This document shows, piece by piece, positions 26,267 through 34,220 of a stretch of DNA of 38,162 nucleotides. The stretch is from Thermoanaerobaculia bacterium. GTDB taxonomy: Bacteria; Acidobacteriota; Thermoanaerobaculia; Multivoradales; JAHEKO01. Below the pieces are notes generated by a model. The model worked only from the letters and a program-made list of their open reading frames with translations. It had not been told where the DNA came from and made no database searches. The position numbers were made by a program, and so were the translations under genes. The stretch's first letter is position 1, and each line of letters opens with the position of its first letter. Location of the stretch: NCBI GenBank assembly GCA_945787575.1, contig CALZKB010000009.1, forward strand, positions 1-38,162, written 5' to 3'.

Positions 26267-28393
26267 ATGCCTCGATCGCGCAGAGTCGCCCTCTTGCTCG
26301 CGACGTTGGCGGTGGTCGCCGGCTTCGTCACGCTCGCCCATCTGCGGGGTGCTCTCTCCAGGGTCGTCGGTGACGAGGGGACCTATCTCGCGATGATCGA
26401 GAGCGTCGCCTTCGACGGCGATCTCGAGTTCGGCGAAGCGGATCGCGAGCGGGTAAGTGCGACCGGGGAAGCCGGCCGCCAAGCTCTGATCCTGCAGCGC
26501 GCGGAAGGGGTGCTGAGCTACTCGAAACCGATGGTCTTCGCCGTGCTCGCCGCTCCCGCCTACCAGCTGCTGGGCGAGCGAGGTGTGATCGCCTTCAACG
26601 TCGGCGTGCTGCTCCTCGCCTGCTACCTCGCGGGGATCTTCCTCCGACGCCTGGGGGAGAGCGAGCGCGCCGGATGGACGCTTCTGACATTCGTGGGGGC
26701 CAGCGTCATCCTGCCGTACGTCGTCTACCGGATGAGTGACCTGATGCAGGTCGCTCTGGCGATCGCCGGTGGGGTGCTGGCGGTCGCCGGAGCGCGCGAG
26801 GTCGCGCCGTCGGCCGTCCACGGCCAGCGTCTGCTGTCGAGCGGCTGGGCACCGTACGCCGGTGGCGTGCTGTTCGGGCTCCTGGGAGTGGCCCGTTACC
26901 CGAATTTCCTCGTGCCGGCGGGCGTCGTGTTCGCGTTGGTGGTGGCCGGTCGTTGGCGACGGGCCGCGGCGGTCTTGGTGGCGACTGCCGCGGTGACCGG
27001 AGCGGCGTCGCTGGCGGCCGAGCTGGCGACCGGAGCGGTCACCCCCTATAAAGCGGAGCGAGCGACCTTCAACCGAGCGACCGGCTACCCGCAGGAGGTG
27101 AAGGACGGGATCGCGGAGACCGGCTTCGAAGTTCGGCGGGCAACCCAGCACCTCGGCGTCAAGCCGATCTTCCAGCCGGTCGTTTCCGCCTACGCCGCGG
27201 GCTATTTCACTTTGGGACGCCACACCGGAGCCCTGATCTACTTCCCCGCGTTGATCGCCCTCGTGATCACCGCTCTCCGCCGCCCCGACCGACTGGGACT
27301 CGCACTTCTGGCTACCGCCTTCGGGGGCTTCGTCTTCTACGTCGTCTGGATGCCCGGCAACTACTTTGGCGGGGCCACCTTCATCGGCAATCGATACTTC
27401 CTAACGGTCTACCCGCTCTGCCTGCTCGCGCTGCCGAGACTCCCGGGCAAGGGCGTGCTCGTCGCCAGCTGGGCCTTGGCTCTCGTCGTCTTCGGATCGG
27501 CGAGCGCCTCGGTGCTGCGGAGCGGCGAGGCAGCGCGACACAGCCAGAGCCACGCGTTCGCCGGGATCTTCCGAGCCCTGCCGTTCGAGTCGACGGCGAG
27601 AAACATGGACGGGCGTCGCGACCGCTTCTGGTCGGGAGACTTCCTGCGGTTCCAAGATCCTTATGCGCGGGTCGAGGAGGATGGTTGGCTGCTGACCTCG
27701 GGCCGGCCGGGCAGCGATGTCGAGATCGTCTCTCGACACCCGGGCGACCGGCTGGATTTCCTCGTGCGCTCGCCGAGCGAGGACGTCGAGCTCGTGGTCT
27801 CCGACTGGCGCTCGCGAGCGGTCTATCCGGTCCGCAAGACGGAGACCGGCCGAGGTCGGCTGGTCGCCGTCGAGACCTCTCCACCTTGGCGCCGACATCC
27901 GTTCTGGTGGGTCTGGTACGAGCCTTACGACGCCCGTCTCCTGCGGCTGTCAATCCGCGCGGCGACCCAGACCGAGGTCGAGCTGCGCTACCTCGGAACC
28001 ACCATGAGAGGAATGTTCGACGCCAAGGTCCACAAGGCCGACATCCCGCAGCAAGCGGCCGCCGGCGGCGAAGCGACGCTCCATTTGCGGGTGCGCAACA
28101 TGAGCCACTACCCGTGGTACCGCGATGGCGTGGTGCCGGTCGGCTTCGTCTACGGTTTGACGGCTCAGGGCGAAGCGGCGCCAGCCGTCGAGCCCTCGAG
28201 GATCCCGCTCCCGCACGACGTCGTTTCGGGCGACCCCGTCGACCTCGAGGCGCCGATCCGGTGGCCCGACCAGCCCGGCATCTACCAGTTCGTCTTCGAC
28301 CTCCAATACGGTGATCTCGCGAGCTTCGCGGAGAGGACCGGAAGCCCCCTGATTGCCGCGGAGGTCGTCGTCGAGCGACGTCCCTTAAACTAG
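26267..28393 (+). CDS. GT-C-fold membrane glycosyltransferase with a C-terminal beta module
   Basis: This 708-residue integral membrane protein has an N-terminal signal-anchor helix followed by the loop VVGDEGTYLAMIESV, an acidic GT-C active-site loop as in ArnT/PMT-like enzymes. About ten further helices run to about residue 430 (VIAFNVGVLLLACYLAGIFL, VLFGLLGVARYPNFLVPAGVV, YFPALIALVITALRR). The periplasmic part contains a jelly-roll-like stretch (about 460-575) and then a module at about 578-705 (GEATLHLRVRNMSHYPWYRDG, IPLPHDVVSGDPVDLEAPI) like the one ending the GT4 gene. It follows the methyltransferase by 11 bases. It probably transfers sugars from polyprenyl-phosphate donors on the periplasmic side. 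There is no clear ribosome site, so translation may rely on coupling. Substrate unknown. Confidence 0.85.
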   Translation: MPRSRRVALLLATLAVVAGFVTLAHLRGALSRVVGDEGTYLAMIESVAFDGDLEFGEADRERVSATGEAGRQALILQRAEGVLSYSKPMVFAVLAAPAYQLLGERGVIAFNVGVLLLACYLAGIFLRRLGESERAGWTLLTFVGASVILPYVVYRMSDLMQVALAIAGGVLAVAGAREVAPSAVHGQRLLSSGWAPYAGGVLFGLLGVARYPNFLVPAGVVFALVVAGRWRRAAAVLVATAAVTGAASLAAELATGAVTPYKAERATFNRATGYPQEVKDGIAETGFEVRRATQHLGVKPIFQPVVSAYAAGYFTLGRHTGALIYFPALIALVITALRRPDRLGLALLATAFGGFVFYVVWMPGNYFGGATFIGNRYFLTVYPLCLLALPRLPGKGVLVASWALALVVFGSASASVLRSGEAARHSQSHAFAGIFRALPFESTARNMDGRRDRFWSGDFLRFQDPYARVEEDGWLLTSGRPGSDVEIVSRHPGDRLDFLVRSPSEDVELVVSDWRSRAVYPVRKTETGRGRLVAVETSPPWRRHPFWWVWYEPYDARLLRLSIRAATQTEVELRYLGTTMRGMFDAKVHKADIPQQAAAGGEATLHLRVRNMSHYPWYRDGVVPVGFVYGLTAQGEAAPAVEPSRIPLPHDVVSGDPVDLEAPIRWPDQPGIYQFVFDLQYGDLASFAERTGSPLIAAEVVVERRPLN

Positions 28394-28424
28394 AGACTGC
28401 TGAACGAGAGACAGCGAGGACCCG

Positions 28425-28685
<261 letters not shown>

Positions 28686-28716
28686 GCCGGATGCAGTCGA
28701 ATCGGGGCATCGCTCG

Positions 28717-30195
28717 GTGAAGAGCGGGGCGCGCGCGACCGGTCGGCGGCTCGCTGGCCTGGCCGCCGTCGGCCTCGCTGCGTTCCAGGTCGCCGCCTGT
28801 GACGGGGCGATCGAGCCGTCGGACCTTGACTGGTTGGCGGAGTTCGATCCTTGGGTGATCGGCGTGATCGCGGCGGCGCTGGTGTTGGGCTCGATCCTGC
28901 TGTTCCGGCGCCGGCGCCCGCAACCCGGGGAGCCTGATCCCGCTTCGATGCCGGCGACCGCCATCCAGGAGTCGATCTCCCAGAGTCAGAGCAAGCGGAT
29001 GTCCCCCGGATGCATGGCGGGTATCTTCGGAGTGTTCCTGCTGTTCGGGGTCGGGTTTTCGCTGTTCTTCGTCGTTCCGGCTTTCCAGAACTTGCAGGCG
29101 CGGTCTTGGGCTCCGGTCGAATGCGAGATCCTCGAGAGCCGGGTCGAGAGCGGCTCGGGCGACGGCGATACCTACTCGGTCGAGGTGCGCTACCGATACC
29201 GCTGGGAAGGGGCAGAGTACGAGAGCGATCGCCACGACTTCCTGGGTGGTGCGTCGAGCGGAAGGTCCGCCAAACAAGAGGTCGTCGACGGTCTGCCGCA
29301 AGGCTCGACGACCACCTGTTGGGTCGACCCGGAAGAGCCGAGCGAAGCGGTGCTCTACCGAGGCTGGTCGTGGCCTTACCTGTTCGTGCTGCTGCCGCTC
29401 GTCTTCGTTTTGATCGGGATCAGTGGTGTCGTTTGGTCTTTGACGAGGGCGCGGGCGTTGAAGGCCGGCGCTTCGGGAACCGGACAGGCGCTCGCCACGC
29501 CCGAGGGGGGTGTCGGCTCCTTTCGTTCGATCGAGCTTCCGGTCATCCCCGAAGTCCAGGCCGGACCGGTGGAGCTCGAGGAAGCGCAAAGCCCTCTTGG
29601 CAAGCTGGGAGCCATTGTCTTCTTTGCGGTCTTCTGGAACGGAATCGTCGGGGTGTTCCTGTGGGTGGGCTATTCCGAGTGGAAGGAGACCGGCGAGTTC
29701 TCCGGCTGCCTCGCGCTCTTCCTCGTGCCGTTCGTCCTGGTCGGCATCCTGCTCCTCGTGAGCGTCCCCTACCAGATTCTGGCGCTCGCGAATCCACGCC
29801 CGAAGCTGATCGTCGGCGAAGGCGGAGTTCCACTCGGCGGATCGACTTCGCTGCAATGGAGCTTTCGAGGCGCGAGCTCACGGCTGAGGGATCTGAAGAT
29901 CTACCTCGAGGGGTCCGAGAGTGCCACCTACCGCCGGGGCACCGACACCCATACCGCCACCCGCGTCTTTGCCAGGGTCGACATCACGAGAATCGAAGGA
30001 GGCATGATGGTCAAGAGCGGTGGTGCGACGGTGCGGGTTCCTGCGGAGACCATGCATTCGTTCTCGGCGAAGAGGAACGAGGTCGAATGGAAGATCCACC
30101 TCGAAGCGTCGATCACGCACTGGCCGGACGTGATCACCGAGTTCCCGTTCGTGGTCTTGCCCCCGCAAGAGAGAGACGACAGATGGGAGAGCTGA
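28717..30195 (+). CDS. DUF3592-like membrane protein with an arrestin-like C-terminal domain
   Basis: This 492-residue protein has a GTG start (VKSGARATGRRL) and an N-terminal segment ending FQVAACDG that could be a lipobox. Hydrophobic helices follow at about 45-62 and 90-118 (CMAGIFGVFLLFGVGFSLFF). A DUF3592-type beta domain (WAPVECEILESRVESGSGDG, YRYRWEGAEYESDRHDF) leads to CWVDPEEPSEAVLYRG and another helix (LLPLVFVLIGISGVVW). Further helices at about 300-360 precede a soluble C-terminal beta-rich domain (PKLIVGEGGVPLGGSTSLQW, VPAETMHSFSAKR) that looks arrestin/Spo0M-like. It overlaps the next gene by 13 bases and leads a three-gene cassette. DUF3592 has no established function; the combination suggests a membrane platform for the ATPase. 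Confidence 0.85.
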   Translation: MKSGARATGRRLAGLAAVGLAAFQVAACDGAIEPSDLDWLAEFDPWVIGVIAAALVLGSILLFRRRRPQPGEPDPASMPATAIQESISQSQSKRMSPGCMAGIFGVFLLFGVGFSLFFVVPAFQNLQARSWAPVECEILESRVESGSGDGDTYSVEVRYRYRWEGAEYESDRHDFLGGASSGRSAKQEVVDGLPQGSTTTCWVDPEEPSEAVLYRGWSWPYLFVLLPLVFVLIGISGVVWSLTRARALKAGASGTGQALATPEGGVGSFRSIELPVIPEVQAGPVELEEAQSPLGKLGAIVFFAVFWNGIVGVFLWVGYSEWKETGEFSGCLALFLVPFVLVGILLLVSVPYQILALANPRPKLIVGEGGVPLGGSTSLQWSFRGASSRLRDLKIYLEGSESATYRRGTDTHTATRVFARVDITRIEGGMMVKSGGATVRVPAETMHSFSAKRNEVEWKIHLEASITHWPDVITEFPFVVLPPQERDDRWES

Positions 30196-30566
30196 GAGTC
30201 GACCTCGACGGTGAGCGGACCGTCTTTCGACCGGGCGAGCGGATTCGAGGCACCGCCTCCTGGCGGCTCGACGAGCCGCCGGAGGAGTTCGAGCTACGCC
30301 TCTTCTGGTTCACCGAAGGCAAGGGCGACCAGGATGTCGGCGTCGTCGAGACCCAGGCGCTCGGTGCCGCGGGAACGTTTGGCGAATTGGAGTTCGATTT
30401 CACCGCTCCCGAGGCTCCGCTCTCCTTCTCGGGCCAGCTCATCACCCTGATCTGGGCGGTCGAGCTGGTCGCCAATCCCGGCGGGTTGGCCGGTCGTCGC
30501 AACCTCGTCATCGCGTACGGCGATCGCGAGATCGACATCCGAGCCGACCCACCCGAGGTCCCCTGA
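30183..30566 (+). CDS. Small arrestin-like beta-sandwich protein
   Basis: This 127-residue, wholly beta-predicted protein (MGELRVDLDGERTVFRPGER, IRGTASWRLDEPPEEFELRL, FDFTAPEAPLSFSGQLITLI) has the look of a minimal arrestin-N or Spo0M-like sandwich: an initial strand, a PGE turn, and a basic final strand (NLVIAYGDREIDIRAD). There is no signal peptide or membrane helix, so it should be cytosolic. The ATG lies inside the end of the DUF3592 gene in another frame, and the ATPase starts three bases after its stop. It may bind the similar domain of the upstream protein; this is inference. No named family or activity is recognised beyond the fold-level likeness. Confidence 0.78.
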   Translation: MGELRVDLDGERTVFRPGERIRGTASWRLDEPPEEFELRLFWFTEGKGDQDVGVVETQALGAAGTFGELEFDFTAPEAPLSFSGQLITLIWAVELVANPGGLAGRRNLVIAYGDREIDIRADPPEVP

Positions 30567-30569
30567 ACG

Positions 30570-31166
30570 ATGCGCGCCGCCGACAACCCGTTTCGCGCGA
30601 CCCGCGTCGATGCCCTCGACTACCGGGCGCCGGGCTTCGAATGGAGGGCCCTGCTCGAGCGCCTCGACGGTCTCGGAGGCCGGGGCGTGGTGCTGGGTCC
30701 CCGAGGCTCGGGCAAGAGCACCCTGCTCCGCGGCTTGGAGGAGCGTCTTCGCGATCGCGGGCACGAAGTCCGCCGACTGCGCCCCGATCCGGATGATGCG
30801 TTGATTGCGCAGCGACAGCTCGATCGCTTCACGTCGGCTCTCTCGCCGACGACGGCTCTGCTGCTGGACGGCGCCGATCGAGTCGGGTGGCGGGAGTGGC
30901 GTCGCCTCTGCCTCGCGGCTCGCCCGCTCCCGGTGCTCGTCGTCACGACCCATCGCCGCGGCCGCCTGCCGACGCTGCATCGGTGCTCGACGAGCGCGGA
31001 GATCCTCACCGAGCTGCTCGCCGAGCTCGACGGCGGTCGACACGATCCGCTGGAGGTGCGAGCGCTATTCCGGCAGCACCGCGGCAATCTCCGGACCGCG
31101 CTACGACAGTTCTACGACCGCGCGGCGCGGGGAGTTCCGGCGGCCGACGGACGGGGCGGGGAATAG
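30570..31166 (+). CDS. Small P-loop AAA-like ATPase
   Basis: This 198-residue cytosolic protein starts three bases after the arrestin-like gene. Walker A is VVLGPRGSGKSTLLRGLEER (about 41-60). Walker B is TTALLLDGAD, and a sensor-like VLVVTTHRRG follows. The C-terminal helices (LTELLAELDGG, RQHRGNLRTALRQFYDRAA) resemble the lid of STAND/Orc-Cdc6-type ATPases, where the GNLR motif often contacts nucleotide. The N-terminus NPFRATRVDALDYRAPGFEW is like that of uncharacterised P-loop proteins I associate with Planctomycetes and Acidobacteria, from memory only. The Gly-rich tail is not conserved-looking. The coupling suggests a nucleotide switch for the DUF3592 membrane protein; the process is unknown. 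Confidence 0.85.
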   Translation: MRAADNPFRATRVDALDYRAPGFEWRALLERLDGLGGRGVVLGPRGSGKSTLLRGLEERLRDRGHEVRRLRPDPDDALIAQRQLDRFTSALSPTTALLLDGADRVGWREWRRLCLAARPLPVLVVTTHRRGRLPTLHRCSTSAEILTELLAELDGGRHDPLEVRALFRQHRGNLRTALRQFYDRAARGVPAADGRGGE

Positions 31167-31170
31167 GCGC

Positions 31171-31980
31171 GTGTTCAGCTCTCACGCGATCGAGCACGAG
31201 GGTCGCCGCATCGGCTTCGAAGAGGGTGGCCAAGGGGAGGCTCTGGTGATGACCCACAGCTTCCTCTGCTCGCGTCGGATGTGGGAGGCCCAGGCCGTCG
31301 AGCTCGCCCGCGACTATCGGGTGATCAACGTGGACGTGCGCGGCCACGGCGAGTCGGAGCTCGGTGGCGGCACCTTCACCATCGACGACCTCGCCGCCGA
31401 CGTCTTGGCGGTGCTCGACGCGGTCGGGATCGAGCGGGCGGCGTGGGTCGGCCTTTCGATCGGTGGCATGCTCTCCCTGCGCGCGGCGCTCCGGGCCCCC
31501 GAGCAGGTGGCCGGCCTCGTGCTCGCCGACAGTGGCGGAGACCGGGATCCGTGGGTCAAGCGGACCCGCTACCGCCTGATGGCGACCGGTGCGCGCTGGC
31601 TCGGCATCGGGCCGTTCTTGCCGGCGGTGACCAAACTGATGTTCGGGGCAACGGCGATTCTCGAGCAGCCGGCCCTCGTCGACTCCTGGACAGCGGAGTT
31701 CCGGAGCGTTCCGATGGCGACGATCCTGGCGGGCGTCGACACCCTGTGCCGAAGGCGATCGGTGCTTCATCGACTCGGCGAGGTCTCGGCACCCGCGCTG
31801 GTGCTCGTCGGTGCGGAAGACCTCGCCCAGCCGCCCGAGCGCTCGCGGATGCTGGCTGACGCACTCCCCAACGCGGTGCTCGAGGTGATCCCCGCGGCCG
31901 GGCATCTGAGCGCCGTCGAGCAGCCACTCGCCGTGACCGAGGCGATCCGCCGTTTTCTCGCTTCGCTCGGGGAGGGCTAG
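31171..31980 (+). CDS. Cytosolic alpha/beta hydrolase
   Basis: This 269-residue protein has a GTG start four bases after the ATPase stop and no signal peptide. The catalytic triad is Ser96 in WVGLSIGGMLSLRAAL, Asp in LVGAEDLAQPPER and His in PAAGHLSAVEQP. MTHSFLCSRRMWEAQ is an oxyanion-hole region resembling 3-oxoadipate enol-lactonase and related esterases, but with THS in place of the usual HG. VDVRGHGESEL matches the family's conserved loop, and a helical cap spans about 130-185. Its position suggests it ends the plus-strand run. Without aromatic-degradation genes nearby, a pcaD role is not supported. Substrate unknown. Confidence 0.9.
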   Translation: MFSSHAIEHEGRRIGFEEGGQGEALVMTHSFLCSRRMWEAQAVELARDYRVINVDVRGHGESELGGGTFTIDDLAADVLAVLDAVGIERAAWVGLSIGGMLSLRAALRAPEQVAGLVLADSGGDRDPWVKRTRYRLMATGARWLGIGPFLPAVTKLMFGATAILEQPALVDSWTAEFRSVPMATILAGVDTLCRRRSVLHRLGEVSAPALVLVGAEDLAQPPERSRMLADALPNAVLEVIPAAGHLSAVEQPLAVTEAIRRFLASLGEG

Positions 31981-31994
31981 CGTGTCGTGAGCAT

Positions 31995-32071
31995 GGCCGG
32001 TCTCGGCAATTGCGCCGGCCGAATCTCGTGAGGGCCGCCCGGGCCCTCAGCGACGGCGGCGTCAGCCGCCG
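31995..32071. terminator. Three hairpins between convergent genes
   Basis: In the convergent gap and over the next stop codon: GGCCGG-14-CCGGCC (31995-32020), TGAGGGCC-5-GGCCCTCA (32029-32049) and CGGCGGC-GTCA-GCCGCCG (32054-32071). None has a T-run. They could stop transcription from both sides with Rho, or protect mRNA ends. Confidence 0.5.
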
Positions 32072-32868
32072 CCCGAGCGTCGACTCGGGGCTCTCATCGC
32101 CGACGGTGACCCACCGACCACCACCGCCAGGTTGGCGGCGGCGATCGAGGCACGCTCGCTCATCGATCCCCACAAGCCACGCTGCTCGGAGATGGCCTGG
32201 TTCTCGAGGTCGCGGTAGTAGGCCGAATTGGCACAGGTTCCCGTTCGCAGGAGTCCCAACCCACTGGCGATGACCTTGGCGGTGTAGTCGCGACCGCTCG
32301 CCAAGGCGACGTGGACGATCCGGTGGTCCTCTCCGTCGCGCAGCGGCGGGTCGTGCTCGCTGACGCAGATCTCGTCGCCCGGTTTGACGTCGAGCTCGAT
32401 CGCGCTGATCGTGGCGCGCCCGAACCAACCGAGCTGCGGATAGCGGTGATGGGTCTCCGGCGCGTCGAGACAGGCCAGATGGACGGTCTCGCGCAGCTCT
32501 CCGGTGCGGATCTCCATCGTCTCGCTGCCGCTGAGACCGAGGAGGCGGGCCGGCGTGCAAGGTTGCGAGGAGCCAGGCTCTTGCACAGGCGCGTCGTCGA
32601 CGTCGGCCTGCGGGGGCGGCTTGCGGCGCCCGCCCAGCTGCCAGGTAATCATGGCGCTCGTCGCGAGATCGACTTCATCGTGGGGTACCGAAACGAGGGT
32701 CCCTCCGAGCTGGGTGAAGATCACCTGGCCGTGGCGCTCGCTCCAGCCGCCCTCGACCGCTTCGAGTCCGCCTCCGACGTAGACCAGCCACTCGTCGCTC
32801 CCGAGCAGCGGTATCGCGAGCAAAACGGCGAGGGTCCCGCACGCGAAGATGGGTAGCCGTCGCGCCAT
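32062..32868 (-). CDS. Exported SNase-like protein, possibly inactive
   Basis: This 268-residue protein has a signal peptide MARRLPIFACGTLAVLLAIPLLG. Residues about 25-80 are a small beta domain (YVGGGLEAVEGGWSERHGQV, LVSVPHDEVDL) of a kind common in proteins handling a surface label. The C-terminal part resembles a staphylococcal-nuclease OB fold: IRTGELRETVHLACLDAPET, VHVALASGRDYTAKVIASGLG, and the closing YYRDLENQAISEQRGLWGSM. The usual YGR.LAYV strand reads DHRIVHVAL, and the active-site arginines cannot be placed with confidence, so nuclease activity is doubtful. The ATG has an AGGGA site. It lies 29 bases after the propeller stop, so the two are probably co-expressed. A non-catalytic binding role is the alternative. 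Confidence 0.78.
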   Translation of the reverse strand: MARRLPIFACGTLAVLLAIPLLGSDEWLVYVGGGLEAVEGGWSERHGQVIFTQLGGTLVSVPHDEVDLATSAMITWQLGGRRKPPPQADVDDAPVQEPGSSQPCTPARLLGLSGSETMEIRTGELRETVHLACLDAPETHHRYPQLGWFGRATISAIELDVKPGDEICVSEHDPPLRDGEDHRIVHVALASGRDYTAKVIASGLGLLRTGTCANSAYYRDLENQAISEQRGLWGSMSERASIAAANLAVVVGGSPSAMRAPSRRSGGG

Positions 32869-32897
32869 CGCGTCCCTAGACTATCGTGCTGCCGATC

Positions 32898-34157
32898 TCA
32901 GCCGGGCGGCGCCGAGCCACCCAGGCAATAGAGATGATCGGCGGTCCGCAGGTAGATCCGGCCGTCGGCCACCGCCAGCGACGAGAGGGTGTACTCGTCG
33001 ATCGAGTTCTCGGCGAGCACGGCGAACTCCGCTCCGGCGGCCAGCACCGTCGTCGTGCCGCTCTCGCCGGTCGCGTAGAGCCGGCCGGCGGCGACCACGG
33101 GCGACGAGCTGTAGGTGTCGGGCTTGATGCGCTCGGGGCCCCACACCACGTCTCCGGTCCGGCGATCGAGACAGAAGACGATGCCACGATCTTTGACCAC
33201 GAAGACGTAATCGTCGGTCACTACCGGGGTCGGAACGTCAGGGCCGTCGTCGCTCGACCAGCGGACGGTGGGTGGTCCGGAGTCGGGGGCCTCGATCGCC
33301 AGCATCGGCTTGACTCGTGACGGTACGAGGATCAGGTCGCCGTCGACGATCGGCGAGGCGACGATCCGTTGCATCGGGTTGCGGGTGGGGTTGAGGCCGC
33401 CGAGGCGCCAGAGCTCCTCGCCGCCGCCGAGGTCGTGGCCGGTGACGTAGTCGCCGCCCGAAACGACTAGCTCGGTGCCGCCGGCGCGGTGGAGGAGCGC
33501 CGGTGTCGTATAGGCGTCGGGCGCCTCCCGCGGGGCATCGGTCGGCCGCTCGACGCGCCAGCGAGTCTCGCCGGTCGCCGCGTCGATCGCCATCACGTAG
33601 GAGGGATCGTCGGTATGGAAACCGTGGAGCACCTGAACGTAGAGCGTCCCTTCGTGCAGCAACGGCGACGACGAGTAGCCGTGGAGGATCCCGAACTTGC
33701 CGTAGTCGGCCTGGAGGTCGCGACGCCAGCGCCGGTTGCCGTCGAAGTCGAGGGCGGTGAGCACGCCGGTGCCGGTCATCACCCAGACCTGCTCACCGTC
33801 GGTCACCGGCGATGGGGAGGACATGTTGCCCTTGCGCTTCGCTTCGTCGCGATCGTCGAGCTCGCGTTTCCACAAGACCTCGCCGTCGGCGAGAGCCACG
33901 CTCCACAAGTAGAGCTTGCCGTTCTCCGCGACGTGGACGAACACCCGATCGCCGGCGAGGATCGGCGTCGCGCCGCTCAGACCCGGAAGGGGGAGCTTCC
34001 AGACGACGTTGGACGAAGCGTCCCAACGCAGAGGGACGGCCCCATCGAGACTGACGCCGTTGCGGTCGGGGCCTCGCCAGTGCGGCCAGTCGGCAGCGAT
34101 CGCGAAAGAGGCAGAGAACGAGAAGAGGAGAGCGAGAACCGCTGAGCGACGAGTCAT
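32898..34157 (-). CDS. Exported PQQ-type beta-propeller protein
   Basis: This 419-residue protein starts MTRRSAVLALLFSFSASFAIAA, a signal peptide, with GGAGG eight bases upstream. The mature start WPHWRGPDRNGVSLDGAVPL is a hallmark of many secreted propellers in Planctomycetes and Acidobacteria. Repeated blade motifs follow (LYLWSVALADGEVLWKRELD, VWVMTGTGVLTALDFDGNRR, YVMAIDAATGETRW, VFCLDRRTGDVVW). These are PQQ-like repeats; PQQ-binding dehydrogenase residues are not evident, so it is more likely a binding or assembly protein (BamB-like) than an enzyme. A longer frame from 34199 lacks a ribosome site. It is transcribed divergently from the related gene at 34221, with only 63 bases between. 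Confidence 0.9.
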   Translation of the reverse strand: MTRRSAVLALLFSFSASFAIAADWPHWRGPDRNGVSLDGAVPLRWDASSNVVWKLPLPGLSGATPILAGDRVFVHVAENGKLYLWSVALADGEVLWKRELDDRDEAKRKGNMSSPSPVTDGEQVWVMTGTGVLTALDFDGNRRWRRDLQADYGKFGILHGYSSSPLLHEGTLYVQVLHGFHTDDPSYVMAIDAATGETRWRVERPTDAPREAPDAYTTPALLHRAGGTELVVSGGDYVTGHDLGGGEELWRLGGLNPTRNPMQRIVASPIVDGDLILVPSRVKPMLAIEAPDSGPPTVRWSSDDGPDVPTPVVTDDYVFVVKDRGIVFCLDRRTGDVVWGPERIKPDTYSSSPVVAAGRLYATGESGTTTVLAAGAEFAVLAENSIDEYTLSSLAVADGRIYLRTADHLYCLGGSAPPG

Positions 34158-34208
34158 TGTGAGCCTCCGAGGACTAGTTGCCTTGAATCCGAGAGTCAAC
34201 CGTGCCGG

Positions 34209-34214
34209 TATTAT
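34209..34214 (+). promoter_or_regulatory. Possible -10 box just before the membrane propeller gene
   Basis: TATTAT at 34209-34214 ends six bases before the ATG at 34221, leaving no room for a ribosome site. TTGAAT at 34183-34188 is a weak -35 at a long 20-base spacing. A leaderless message is possible. Confidence 0.3.
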
Positions 34215-34220
34215 CGCCCC

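Noticed and set aside
31171-31980. Naming the alpha/beta hydrolase pcaD
   Set aside because: It resembles enol-lactonases in general shape only, and no aromatic-catabolism gene is nearby.
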